Positions 1 to 12,570 of a stretch of DNA of 64,000 nt are shown in pieces; the first letter of the stretch is position 1; each line of letters opens with the position of its first letter. The position numbers and the translations under genes were made by a program. The stretch comes from Dryomyza anilis. Lineage: Eukaryota > Arthropoda > Insecta > Diptera > Dryomyzidae. The notes beneath the pieces were generated by a model that ran no database searches, was not told where the DNA came from, and saw only the letters and a program-made list of their open reading frames with translations. The stretch lies in contig OX638134.1 in the NCBI GenBank assembly GCA_951804985.1, forward strand, positions 6,386,001 through 6,450,000, written 5' to 3'.

Positions 1-869
1 AAATAGAAAATTAAAAATGCTTAATAGAAAAAACTGCCAAATAAGATTCTAAAAAATTTTCAATTTAATTCTATTGCCATGAGTAACGTATATGGCTGTC
101 AGTCGCATGACAGCTTCATAATATTTTGCAATAAATTGACATGTCATTTATATTATTTTGACATTTTTTTTATATTCATTTAATATTGACAGTACAACAT
201 CTAAGTACTACGTGGGGGCTACACTGCGTGTGAGTGATGAATTTTAATGTGTATTATATATGGAATTATTTATGATGTATACGAAGTGGTGGCGCGCTAT
301 AATTATAAAAATTATAGAGGGTGGAGGTGAAAAAAAATCACTTATTATGTGTGTGTTTGTGATATAAGGAACTGTTTGTGATATAAGAATGTCATATATA
401 AAATCCTAAGAGATATAACTATAGCTATTGCTTAAAAATTATTATAAAAAAAAAGTTTTTTATTTATCAAATAATTTTTTATATATTTTAAAAATATAAT
501 AATAAAAATAAAAGAAATGTTCATCACAGCGCCTTATTCTAAACTGTACGACAAACTGTTATATATGCTTGTGTAATCTCTCGCTCCCTTTGTCTCTCTC
601 TGAGAAGCTACTGAGCACAAAAATAAATAATAAAACTTAAAGAGTACAATGCAAAAAAGAGCACACCTAGAAGACGCAGTTAAGCAACAGGCTTTTAAGG
701 CTTCAGGATTAATAATATGTGTGATTTGATGTTGCTACAAAAGCTTTTCAAGTATCATAAATGTAAAAAATATACACGAGAATGTGTGTTTTACCTTTTT
801 GAAATAGTCATCAAAGTATTAACCTAAGCCTGTAATGTGTACAAATAGGTTACTGCCTGTCAGACTTAT
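1..869. other. AT-rich non-coding DNA, no gene seen
   Basis: Very AT-rich sequence with poly-A/T runs. Reading frames here are short and low in complexity, with no recognisable domain. I see no RNA gene or repeat structure that I can support. Confidence 0.5.
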
Positions 870-2620
870 GTCAATTTGCGTTTTATCGCAGTTTTCAGTT
901 TTTATCGCAGTTTTAAGTTTTTTATCACACTTCTTAATTTTTAGCACACTGGTAGATTGTTCTATTTTTTCTTTATTTATTATGCATCTTTACTTTTTTT
1001 CATTTAATCAAGATTCTAATTTTTATTTTATTTAAAATTTTTTATCATTCACACATGTATGATACATTTGTCACAAAATTTATCACATAAATATTTTTTA
1101 TAACTTTTATAATACTTAAGAAATATTTTATCAAAGTTTCTAAATTTTATAATACTTTATATCACTGATACGTTTTAATCACTGCAAACTTTATCACACC
1201 ATTTATCACCTTTATTCTTAAAATGTATATCAACAATTATAATTGATGATAAATTGATGACTGTTATCCAACTATATATCACTTATATTTATTACTTATA
1301 TTTATTATTCAGTATATCGTCACTATCACTACTCACTGACACGTGATCAATAGTGAATTTTATACTAATTATCACTTTTATATTTTAAACCTATTTTTTA
1401 TCACTATTAACACATCACAATTAATCGATTTGTACTCAAAACAAAGCAGCAATTCAGAGATATACGTGCTAGAATTACATTCTAAAGGTGTCGGATTAGC
1501 GCTGTTTTTGTGTGACATTAACCTCAAGAATGTAGGGAATAGATTCACAGTACAATGCATGTGGTCTTTCTTAGTGATGTGAATCTTAGTAGATATACCA
1601 ATTATTAAACACGTACTACTATTTTCCTAATATTTATCACTATTAATATTTTATAACTATATATCACCGCTTTTCGACTTTCTATCACAAGTAGCATCTG
1701 TCCTGTTTATCACTTTAACTACTAATCACTACCGTTTTCAATTGATATATAAGTATTACTGTATTCCAACAATATATCACTAGTTACTATTCATCAGCTA
1801 TACTGTTTTCTAGATATTTATCACGAATTTTCTTACCAACTATCACAAATTTGTAACATTTATCACTATAATCCATGTATTCCTATGTATCGCTGATGAC
1901 GAATTTCCTATTATATATCTCTGATATACTCTCCACTAATTTATCACAGTTACGATTTCCTACTACATATCACTACTACATATCACTACTATACGACGTT
2001 AAAAACAACGATGTCTATACTTTTTATTACTGTTACGTTATTTTACTATTTATCACTATCTATTCCAACTACTTATCACTGGTTACTATTTTCGTGCCAT
2101 TTCTTACTCTCAACATTTTCCTAAAAAATATAACTATTTTTATATGATTTATCACTAGGGACTAATTACTAGTAACATTCGTATACTATTTATCACTGTC
2201 ACAAAATTTTCTAATTATTTATCACTATCAGCTTAATTTCTACTAATATGTTCATCTTTTTTATCACTGTTACATTTTAAATATTTATCACACATTTTTA
2301 TAACTCAGAACCTTTTATCACTAACATTTCTTTTATACTAATTAGCATATTACAAACATTTTTGTATCAATACAAACGATAAAATATCACTTACATCATA
2401 AAGTTTTTACTCTTTCATTTATTTTAAACTTTTGTGATATTTCATTTTACATCTATCACTTTGTATATTTTAATAACACTCATTATACCTTTTCACAAAT
2501 ATTAAAAATTTTGCGTTAATTATACATTTTGCTGCTACCTAGATTTTTAATATTTCCTCACATCACTCTTTCAATTTTTCATCACTCTTAGTTTTCCATC
2601 ACATATAAAAATATTTTGCA
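870..2620. repeat. Degenerate repeat field dominated by TTTATCACT
   Basis: The motif TTATCAC, often TTTATCACT, recurs more than twenty times at irregular spacings of roughly 25-60 bases, with AT-rich filler between. The orientation is constant: the opposite strand reads GTGATAA, which contains the TGATAA form of a GATA-factor site. It looks like an old, decayed tandem repeat. A regulatory role is only a possibility. Confidence 0.5.
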
Positions 2621-4370
2621 ATGCGCTGCGATAATTTTTTAGATTTTTTTTTGCTACTCATTAAAAATCAATTCTACCTCAAGCTAAATTTCTCAATTCC
2701 TTGCATAACATGCATGAGTAATTTGAGACGAAAGGTATTTTAGAACGCTGTCTTTAAAATATTTTATATTACTCATACTACACATATGGCGCATTTATAC
2801 GACTTTATACTCCGTCGCATAATTCCTTTATTCACTCAGGCCACGTAATTCAATTAAAACTATCAACTGTCACTAATTAATAATGGCGCTAATTTATGGC
2901 TGTGATTTTAATTAAATTGTAAATTGAATTTTGCATTGTGTCGGCGGCGACAATGATGATTGATGTTCTAATTAGGCTGTCAACTGATTAGTGCTATAAA
3001 TTCTAGTCACACCAAGGGTGATTTCAACAATATATTTGGCAACAAATTATGAACTATTCAGAAAATTTAACTATAAAATTGAATATCAGTGAGAGACAAT
3101 GTATAATAAACAAGCAGACATAATGTTTATAAATTTTATTTTACTTTGAGTGGTTTTTAATTCATTTAATTATCACTCATACATCACACATGATTTATAT
3201 AAGTAGCATTAAAATATTTATATGATTAGTGCACATTGTAAACAATTTATACAAAATATCATTTTTTTATTTATTAATAATCTTTTTTAATAATCTATTT
3301 ATTATTAATCTTTTTGACAAATTCTATTTTTACATATATCACTCATATATCATGTATCACAAAATGTTTTATTAACTTTATTTAATGTTTGAGTGGCTAT
3401 AAATGCAACAAATTCATAAAATTCGACTGTTTGCTAATTTCATTGAATAATTTAAACAACACTTATTTTTTTTACTTAAAATATAAATATCACAACCGTT
3501 TTTTTAAGTATCACTCATACGTAAAATATGCTAAAAATTGCTTAAAATTATTTTTTTATGTTTTAATGCATAAAAAAAACAAAACTGTGTAAAATAACTG
3601 TCCTTCTTTGTTAAATTAAATTTTGTTAAGTATCACGCATACGCCATATATCACTGTTAATTTAATTAAATCTCTTTAAAGTTTGTGTGCAATCAAAATG
3701 AAATATATTCATAAAATACAACTATTTAATATTATTTAGTACCTTTTCAATTGCTAATAATTAAAATATTACTAATTACTTAAATATCACTCATACATCA
3801 CAGCTGTCGTCGATGACCTTTATTTAGTTTCGCAAGTTTAAATGCATAAAAAATGCTTTAAATTAATAAATATTTAATAGTTTTCCATTTGCCAATTAGT
3901 TAATAAAAAGAAGCACTTGCATTTCAGTGGCTTTTTTCCAATTTTTTCTCTTATAAGCGCAAGAAGCATAAAAAATGAGAAAACAAAAATCCTGCAAATA
4001 ATGCGGTCGTTTATTGGATGCGTTCGATTGTTGCAAAATTCATAACCGATCAGACGATGGCAATCATAATAAAAGCGATTGGCAGAAACCATCTAAAAAC
4101 CAGCAGGACATGCCACACATAACAAAAAAAACCACAAAAGAGAAAACAAGAGATACAGAGGGAGAGGGAGAGGAAAAAATGATAAAGGCTGCTAAAGACA
4201 TTGCACTGCAATTACCCAGCCAACTTTTATTCAAAACGTTATAACTTCGGCAAAAGTTTAGTAATTTTAATAATTTTTTAGGAAGAGTGTAAAAACATTT
4301 TATAGAAGGATTTTAAGCAGACAAAAATGAAATTTATATCAAGAGTTGTCAGTTTTTGTACGTTCTCAAA
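2621..4370. other. AT-rich non-coding DNA with scattered TATCACTCATAC motifs
   Basis: Mostly unique AT-rich sequence. Between about 3,160 and 3,800 short TATCACTCATAC-like phrases recur at intervals of about 150-200 bases, which suggests another decayed repeat. The open frames here (up to 76 codons) have no recognisable domain and are judged not to be genes. Confidence 0.4.
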
Positions 4371-5060
4371 CTATGTCGGGACTTCATAATATATCGCAGA
4401 TAACAGGGAGAATTGGTAGACAAGTTCACCTGTTATAAAACTGGAAATTAACAGAATTTCGGCAGACAAATAATATATACAATTTTATAATTTAAAAGTA
4501 CTTTTTTATTACTCCCCTTACATAATATACGGCAACTAATAGGAGAGAAATAAGCGGACAAGCAGTAAGAAAAGAGAAAAAAAAACAGTTTTTTGGCAGG
4601 TTTTCGGTAGACACATATTTTGAAAAATATTTTTCTAACTTTAAAAATATCTTTTTTTCTTCCCCATACAAAATATTGTTATAATTTGTCAAAAATACTT
4701 GTTTTATTGTTTCTGAATAAAAAAAAAGCATATAAAAGGCGGGAAACAGGCAGAAAAGACATTTGTTTGAAAGCAGGAAATGCACAGAACAGAATAATTT
4801 GGAGGTACGTTTTATAATTCCCCATACAAAATATACGCCAGTTAAGAGATGGGCAACGGCAAGCAGGAACAGATGTTTTAATGCTGGATTATACAAATTT
4901 TCAGTAGATTTTATTCACACCAATACTTTGTATAATTTTGTATAATTTTAGAAATATTTTTCTATAGCTCTCCATACAAAATATACGACAGATAGGAGGT
5001 AGTCCAGCACAGACGTTTGAAAGCAGGAAATCAATAGATTTTTTGTAGGTTATCGGCATG
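4371..5060. repeat. Degenerate tandem repeat, unit about 145 bp
   Basis: A phrase like CCATACAAAATATACG followed by a purine-rich stretch (CAGATAGGAG-like) and AAGCAGGAA recurs near 4,385, 4,518, 4,662, 4,823 and 4,972, giving a spacing of about 130-160 bases. A 134-codon minus-strand frame (4,492-4,896) spans the repeats and has no known domain, so it is treated as a by-product. Confidence 0.5.
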
Positions 5061-5279
5061 ATTCCGCAGTTTTTATTTAAAAATCTGCGCCAAATATTTC
5101 AAACTAAAGTTAAAATTATTATTCTATCCGTCGTAGACTATGTGAACCAGATTTACGTTGTATTCCAGACTGAAGACAGAAATTTCAAAAACTGTTCATA
5201 TTATTATATTTGGTATCTGCCATTTACGCAGGCTATATAATAAAATATATCAAAAAATCTACCTTGGGAGAGCTATTTT

Positions 5280-6877
5280 AAATATAAAAAAATTGTCTGC
5301 CGATAACTGAATTTCGAAATACTGCAAAAAAAAACCCGCTACAGGGCAGCGTATTTTTTATATATTTCAAAAATCATTTCATTAGGTTCTGCCGTAGACG
5401 AATTAAAGCAGGCTGCTTAATAAAATCTACATTGGAACAATTATTCTAAATATTAAAAAAAAATAATTATATGCCGACAACTTCCTTCCGAAAATCTGCT
5501 ACAAGGCAATCTATTTTTAATATATTTCCCAAAATATTCCATAAGATTCTGCCGTTGATGACTTAAAGCAGGCTGCTAAATAAAATCTATCATAAAATCT
5601 ACCTTGGGACAGCTTTTCTAAATATAAATATTACCTGCCTACAACTGCCTTCCGAAATTATACCGTAAACCTGCAACAAGGCAATCTATTTTTAATATAT
5701 TTCCCAAAATATTCCATAAGATTCTGCCGTTGATGACTTAAATCAGGCTGCTTAATAAAATATAAAATAAAATCTACATTGTGAAATTTATTCTAAATAT
5801 AAAAAAAATATTAATTATCTGTCGACAACTGCCTTCCGAAAATCTGCTACAAGGCAATCTATTTTTAATATATTTTCCAAAATATTCCATAAGATTCTGC
5901 CGTTGATGACTTAAAGCAGGCTGCTAAATAAAATCTATCATAAAATCTACCTTGGGACAGCTTTTCTTAATATAAAAAAAATATTACCGGCCTACAACTG
6001 CCTTCCGAAATTATACCGAAAACCTGCAACAAGGCTGTCTTTTTTTAATTTATTTCCAAAAACATTCCATAAGGTTGTGCCAAAGACGATTTAAAGCAGG
6101 CTGCTTAATAAAATCTATCATAAAATCTACATGAGGAAAGTTATTTTAAATATAAAAAAAAATAATTATCTTCCGAAAACTGCATTCCGAAATTAAACAA
6201 AAATTGTCTGCCGAATTTTTCCGAAATTCTGCCGAAAACCAGCTACAAGATTGCCTAATTTAAATATATTTCAAAAAAAAAAACTCTATAAAACTGCAGT
6301 GGCTCGAACATTTCAAACTTTACAACATATATTTCAAGACCACCATCGACATTGTGAGACAGGCTGCCTTACGCATGGTCATATAATATAATATTAAAAA
6401 AAATATTATATGCCGACAACTGCCTTCCGAAATTTTAATATATATCCCAAAATATTCCATAACATTCTGCCGTTGATGACTTAAAGCAGGCTGCTTAATA
6501 AAATCTATCATAAAATCTACATTGGGACATTTATTCTAAATATAAAAAAAATATTAATTATCTGTCGACAACTGCCTTCCGAAAACCTGCTACAAAGCAA
6601 TATATTTTTAATATATTTCCCAAAACATTCCACAAGGTTCTGCCCTAGACGACTTAAAGCAGGCTGCTATCATAAAATCTGCCTTGGGACAGCTTTTCTA
6701 TATATAAAATAATATTACCTGCATACAACTGCCTTCCGAAATTATACCTAAAACCTGCAACAAGGCTGTCTTTTTTTAATTTATTTCCAAAAACATTCCA
6801 TAAGGTTCTGCCAAAGACGATTTAAAGCAGGCTGCTTAATAAAATCTATCATAAAATCTACATGAGGAAAGTTATTT
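5280..6877. repeat. Tandem repeat array, unit about 175 bp, left part
   Basis: The conserved core CCATAAGATTCTGCCGTTGA and its variants, followed by a GACTTAAAGCAGGCTGC-like block, starts near 5,379, 5,539, 5,714, 5,887, 6,067, 6,458, 6,630 and 6,798. The monomer is therefore about 170-180 bases. A longer order is superimposed: the segment from about 6,135 (including the CTGCAGTGGCTCGAAC block) recurs from about 6,862 once the SINE is discounted, so blocks of about 730 bases (four monomers) are duplicated. No coding potential. Confidence 0.7.
6866..6877. repeat. SINE target-site duplication, left copy
   Basis: GGAAAGTTATTT, repeated exactly at 7,215-7,226 on the other side of the SINE. The undisrupted sequence is visible in the sister repeat unit near 6,146. 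Confidence 0.8.
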
Positions 6878-7214
6878 ATAATAATAATAGTTTAGCACTA
6901 CAGTTCTATAAGAACTTAGGCCGAGCTCTCTCACCATGAGCTCTCTCACCATGAGCTCTCTCACATTGAGCTGTGCGAATTATATTTGTACTTAAAGTGG
7001 TGGGACCTACAGTTTATTGCCGAATCCGAACGGCGGGTGAGAGCTTTTCATAGGCAATGTTTTTACTCTCGGAGGTTTGCCATTTACTGCCGAGAGGTAG
7101 CGTGGTATAAAAAAATGTGTCTATGAAAAGATGTTGTTAGCCCTAGTCCAGGCTTGAACCGGGGACTTTTCGGCTCGCAGCCCAACGCACTAACCACTGA
7201 GCTACCGCGGCTAC
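6878..7214 (-). mobile_element. tRNA-derived SINE
   Basis: A 337-bp insertion in the 175-bp repeat array, flanked by a 12-bp direct repeat. On the minus strand it starts with a tRNA-like head. A-box-like TAGCTCAGTGGTTA lies at 7,191-7,204 and B-box-like GGTTCAAGCCTGG at 7,148-7,160, with an anticodon-loop-like segment between them compatible with anticodon GCG (Arg-like). These are internal RNA polymerase III promoter elements. The body contains a 16-bp-period motif (GAGCTCTCTCACCAT, three copies at about 6,922-6,970 on the plus strand). The 3' end is a short (TTA)n tail abutting the duplication. The acceptor stem does not pair properly, so this is not a functional tRNA gene. Confidence 0.85.
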
Positions 7215-7610
7215 GGAAAGTTATTTTAAATATTAAAAAAAATAATTATCTTCCGACAACTGCATTCCGAAATTAAACAAAAATTGTCTGCCGAATTCTT
7301 CCGAAATTCTACCGAAAACCAGCTACAAGATTGCCTAATTTAAATATATTTCAAAAAAAAACTATATACACTGCAGTGGCTCGAACATTTCAAAATTTAC
7401 AAAATATATTTTATGTCCACCATCGACATTGTGAGACAGGCTGCCGCTGTATTCAAAAAGCTGCCTTACGCATGGCCATATCAAATTTTTTGTCTACCAT
7501 CTAGACTGCATAAAACAGGCTTTATTCATAAAATATACATTGAAACTGAATTTTAAATATTAAAAAAATATATAAAATGTTCTGCCTTTCGATATTCTGC
7601 TAAGAATCTA
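7215..7610. repeat. Tandem repeat array, unit about 175 bp, right part
   Basis: This continues the array interrupted by the SINE, starting with the second copy of the 12-bp target duplication. The block with CTGCAGTGGCTCGAACATTT near 7,371 matches the one near 6,295. The repeats become diverged by about 7,600. Confidence 0.65.
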
Positions 7611-8463
7611 TTTTTAATAAAATGCCAAAAACATTCCATAAATCAACCGTGGCAAGTAACATTTTTTAAACATGTCATCTGTCTGCGTAAAATCTGCTGT
7701 AGGAAGACTGGTCTTTTTGATATGAATAAGAACACTATATGTTTTGCAAGAAATCTGTCGATACACTGCCAGTAATCTGTCGATACACTGCCAGAAATCT
7801 GACGTTATACTGCCAAAAGATCCCATATATTTTGTTTCGTACTTCAGAGATGTAAAGCCTTTTTCAAATACTTTCAAATATTTCACAAACATACTTTTTA
7901 TTCTTTTTAAATCTCCACTTGTTTACTGGGTATATCATAAAGTAGCAGCACTCAAAAGCATTGGTTCTATTTTTTTATTATTATCCCTATCTTTTTAAAT
8001 TTGCAAAAAATCCATTGAAGTGAAGTCAAAAGGACACTTGGGAGAATTTTTCGCAATTTCTTGTACAGCAACTTTCTAGAAACTGCTGCTGGTGCTGCTG
8101 CTGATCTAATACAGTGTGGCATTTCTTGCGGCAGTCTTTAGTAAAATCCACCTATTATGCCAATAAATTTTTCTTCGCGCATTTTGTATTATTTACACCG
8201 CTATATAGTGAGATTTCAATGATTTATCAGCGGTTTTATGTTTTATCGCATTGCTCTATATTATACAGAATACGATTTTATGCAAATAGTATGGATTTTG
8301 TATGCATTTTTTACAGTTTATTGTTTTAATGCTGTTGCATTTGTTGAGTAATGCTGACTATATAAACTGAAAATTGTTTATAAAGTATTTAGACTGGTAG
8401 ACAGATGCTGTAAGTTAGTTAAACGAGATTTCTCTCGTGCAACACAGAGATTTGGATTGAAAA
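7611..8463. other. Non-coding DNA, no gene seen
   Basis: Mostly unique AT-rich sequence. A short CTGCTGCTGGTGCTGCTGCTG stretch near 8,083-8,103 is a minor triplet repeat. Open frames up to 92 codons have no recognisable domain. Confidence 0.4.
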
Positions 8464-8803
8464 CTTGAAAATCTTGTCATGCCGAAAGGGAGAATCTTTT
8501 CGTTTTTTTTCTATAACTCTTTATTAGTGCAATATAAAATAGTGGTGTAAAGGCATTAATTGTTTGTTTTTAAATTACCTATCTATTGGCATCATTATCT
8601 AAAAATATTTTTTTTTAATTTTTGCAATGACAGGAACACTTTTTGGCAAAATATTTTTAAATAATGATGCCAATCGATAGGTACTTTAAAAACAAACCTT
8701 TAATGCTTTTAGACCACTATTTTATCTTATACCAATAAAATTTTATATCGAAAAAACAAAAAGATTCGCCCTTTTGGCATAACAAAATTTTCAATTATTC
8801 GAT
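8464..8803. mobile_element. Fold-back MITE with about 150-bp inverted arms
   Basis: The left arm (about 8,464-8,618) and right arm (about 8,655-8,803) are imperfect inverted copies. CATGCCGAAAGGGAGAATC on the left pairs with GATTCGCCCTTTTGGCATAA on the right, and TTGGCATCATTATCTAAA pairs with TTAAATAATGATGCCAA. The loop is about 35 bases and there is no coding capacity. One arm of the same family lies at about 27,928-28,040. The terminal bases and target duplication are not clear, so the transposon superfamily is not assigned. Confidence 0.75.
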
Positions 8804-9555
8804 TTTTTTCGTTTTTTTTTTATATGCAAAAATTTAATTACCAAAAATATTAGAATAAATTGAAGTTTTTAAAATTAAATTTAAATCAGTAACATTTTAT
8901 TTATATTTAAAGCTATTTATTTTATGGTAAAAACGTAAAAAACAGATTTAATTTCCTTGTAACATGATTTTGATTTCCGTAAAATAAATACAAAAATAGT
9001 TATGTATTTTTCACCGCAATTTTTCAAGCCATTTGCGTAGTATTTGCAACTTAACAGCAACCGCAGCAACACCTGCTTGTGTAGTGTTGCTGTCAACGCA
9101 ACGACGACAATTGACACCAGCAGCAGCAACATCAGCAGTATCAGCAATGAGCTGCATACTTAAGCACAACCAAGCAAACAATTTGACGTGGTAAAAAAAA
9201 AATTGAAAAAAACTACCAAAAAATTGAAAAAATTCCGAAAAGCACCAAAACATGCTTCGCCTCAAATGAAGCGCAAATCCAATCCAAAACACCTCATATT
9301 GCGACAGCGAGCTAAGTACCCAACAAACACTTAGAACTGTCGATGTGTATGTCACACATACACGCATCGCTTGACACACGAGCAGCACACAGCAACAAGC
9401 AATGGCAACCAGTAGCAGTAAATCATGCATCATACGAATGCATATCGTAGTAAAGCACTCTCTTATATGCGAGAAAACGTATCCTTTGCTAATGCATGAT
9501 TTGCAAATACGTTGAAAATGTAAATCACTCGCATATGCACAGAGATACACGGAGA
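8804..9555. other. Non-coding DNA with a CAG/CAA-rich stretch
   Basis: The base composition rises in GC between about 9,020 and 9,480, with CAGCAGCAACA-type triplets. A 179-codon minus-strand frame (9,011-9,550) crosses it and is cysteine- and leucine-rich with no recognisable domain. I see no splice or promoter evidence that would make it a gene. Confidence 0.4.
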
Positions 9556-12500
9556 AAAATTATTTTTAATTTTCCAATAAATATTATATTTTTCACTAAA
9601 AATTAAATTTTTATTTAAAAACTAATTGTTCACTAAATATTCAATTTTCATTACTAAAAATTAAATTATCACTAAAAATTCAATGTTTCACATAAAAAAT
9701 TAAATTTTTCACTAAAAATGCAATTTTTCATTAAAAATCAAATTTTCACTAAAAATTCAATTTTTTAAATTTTCACTAAAAATTCAATTTTTCAAATTTT
9801 CACTAAAAATTTAAATTTTCATAAGAAACTGAAACTTTTCACTTAAAATTCAATTTTGCACTAAAAATTCAAAATTCACTAAAAATTCCATTTTTCACTA
9901 AAAATTCCATTTTTCATAAAAATTAAATTCACTAAAAATTTAATTTTTCACTTAAAATTCAATTTTTCACTAAAAATTCAATTTTTCACTAAAAATTCAA
10001 TTTTCACTAAAAATTCAAATTTTCACTAAAAAATTCAATTTTTCACTAAAAATTCAATTTTTCACTAAAAATTCAATTTTTCACTAAAAATTCAATTTTT
10101 CACTAAAAATTCAATTTTTCACTAAAAATTCAATTTTTCACTAAAAATTCAATTCTTCACTAAAAATTCAATTTTTCACTAAAAATTCAATTTTTCACTA
10201 AAAATTCAATTTTTCACTAAAAATTCAATTTTTCACTAAAAATTCAATTTTTCACTAAAAATTCAATTTTTCACTAAAAATTCAATTTTTCACTAAAAAT
10301 TCAATTTTTCACTAAAAATTCAATTTTTCACTAAAAATTCAATTTTTCACTAAAAATTCAATTTTTCACTAAAAATTCAATTTTTCACTAAAAATTCAAT
10401 TTTTCACTAAAAATTCAATTTTTCACTAAAAATTCAATTTTTCACTAAAAATTCAATTTTTCACTAAAAATTCAATGTTTCACTAAAAATTCAATTTTTC
10501 ACTAAAAATTCAATTTTTCACTAAAAATTCAATTTTTCACTAAAAATTCAATTTTTTACTAAAAATTCAATTTTTCACTAAAAATTCAATTTTTCACTAA
10601 AAATTCAATTTTTCACTAAAAATTCAATTTTTCACTAAAAATTCAATTTTTCACTAAAAATTCAATTTTTCACTAAAAATTCAATTTTTCACTAAAAATT
10701 CAATTTTTCACTAAAAATTCAATTTTTCACTAAAAATTCAATTTTTCACTAAAAATTCAAATTTTCACTAAAAATTCAAATTTTCACTAAAAATTCAATC
10801 TTTCACTAAAAATTCAATTTTTCACTAAAAATTCAATTTTCACTAAAAATTCAATTTTTCACTTAAAAATTTAATTTTTACTTAAAATTCAATTTTTCAC
10901 TAAAAATTCAATTTTTCACTAAAAATTCAATTTTTCACTAAAAATTCAATTTTTCACTAAAAATTCAATTTTTCACTAAAAATTCAATTTTTCACTAAAA
11001 ATTCACTTTTTCCCTAAAAATTCAATTTTTCACTAAAAATTCAATTTTTCACTAAAAATTCAATTTTTCACTAAAAATTCAATTTTTCACTAAAAATTCA
11101 ATTTTTCACTAAAAATTCAATTTTTCACTAAAAATTCAATTTTTCACTAAAAATTCAATTTTTCACTAAAAATTCTATTTTTCACTAAAAATTCAATTTT
11201 TCACTAAAAATTCAATTTTTCACTAAAAATTCAATTTTTCACTAAAAATTCAATTTTTCACTAAAAATTCAATTTTTCACTAAAAATTCAATTTTTCACT
11301 AAAAATTCAATTTTTCACTAAAAATTCAATTTTTCACTAAAAATTCAATGTTTCACTAAAAATTCAATTTTTCACTAAAAATTCAATTTTTCACTAAAAA
11401 TTCAATTTTTCACTAAAAATTCAATTTTTTACTAAAAATTCAATTTTTCACTAAAAATTCAATTTTTCACTAAAAATTCAATTTTTCACTAAAAATTCAA
11501 TTTTTCACTAAAAATTCAATTTTTCACTAAAAATTCAATTTTTCACTAAAAATTCAAATTTTCACTAAAAATTCAAATTTTCACTAAAAATTCAATCTTT
11601 CACTAAAAATTCAATTTTTCACTAAAAATTCAATTTTCACTAAAAATTCAATTTTTCACTTAAAAATTTAATTTTTACTTAAAATTCAATTTTTCACTAA
11701 AAATTCAATTTTTCACTAAAAATTCAATTTTTCACTAAAAATTCAATTTTTCACTAAAAATTCAATTTTTCACTAAAAATTCAATTTTTCACTAAAAATT
11801 CAATTTTTCACTAAAAATTCAATTTTTCACTAAAAATTCAATCTTTCACTCAAAATTCAATTTTTCACTAAAAATTCAATTTTTCACTAAAAATTCAATT
11901 TTTCACTAAAAATTCAATTTTTCACTAAAAATTCAATTTTTCATAACTGAAATTTTTCACTTAAAATTCAATTTTTCACTAAAAATTAAAATTTTTACTA
12001 AAAATTCAAATTTTCACTAAAAGTCAAATTTTTCACTAAAAATTTCATTTTTCACTAAAAATTCAATTTTTCACTAAAAATTCAATTTTTCACTAAAATT
12101 CAATTTGTCACTTAAAAATTCAATTCAACTATAAGTTCAAATATTCACTTTTTTTACTAAAAAATTAAATTTTTCACTTTAAATATAATTTTTCACTAAA
12201 ATTCAAATTTTCACTAAACAATTCAATTTTTCACTAAAAATTCAATTTTTCGCAAAAAATTCAAATTTTCACTAAAAATTCAATTTCTTACTATAATTTC
12301 AATATAAATTTAAATTTTCACTTTTTTTACTAAAAAATTTAATTTTTCACTAAAATTCAAAATTTCACTAAAAAGTCAAATTTTTCACTAAAAATTCATA
12401 TATTCACATAAATTAAATTTTTCCTTAGAAGTTCAAATTTTTACTATAATTTAAATTTTTCTCAAAATATTAAATTGCTTACTATTTTTTTTTTTAATAA

Positions 12501-12570
12501 AATTTAAATTTTTATTTAAAAGTAAACTTCTCACTCAATATAAAATTTTTCACTAAATATTAAATTTTCC
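9556..12570. repeat. 19-bp satellite array, near-palindromic unit
   Basis: About 3 kb of tandem CAATTTTTCACTAAAAATT. The unit has internal dyad symmetry (AATTTTT, CACT loop, AAAAATT), so every monomer could form a small hairpin. The centre (about 9,950-11,950) is very homogeneous and both edges decay into variants. A longer block, from a CAATGTTTCAC variant at 10,473 to a TTTAATTTTTACTTAAAATT variant near 10,870, recurs from 11,346 with the same order of variants but four monomers (76 bp) fewer. No coding potential. Confidence 0.95.

Noticed and set aside
4492..4896. 134-codon minus-strand ORF
   Set aside because: Spans the ~145-bp degenerate repeat with no recognisable domain.
7140..7214. 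tRNA-Arg-like gene on the minus strand
   Set aside because: The acceptor stem does not pair, and the tRNA-like part is the head of a 337-bp SINE bounded by a 12-bp target duplication.
9011..9550. 179-codon minus-strand ORF
   Set aside because: Low-complexity cysteine- and leucine-rich translation of CAG/CAA-rich DNA. No domain, splice context or homologue recognised.
9556..12570. CRISPR-like regular repeat array
   Set aside because: The 19-bp units are contiguous with no unique spacers, and the context is a eukaryotic genome.
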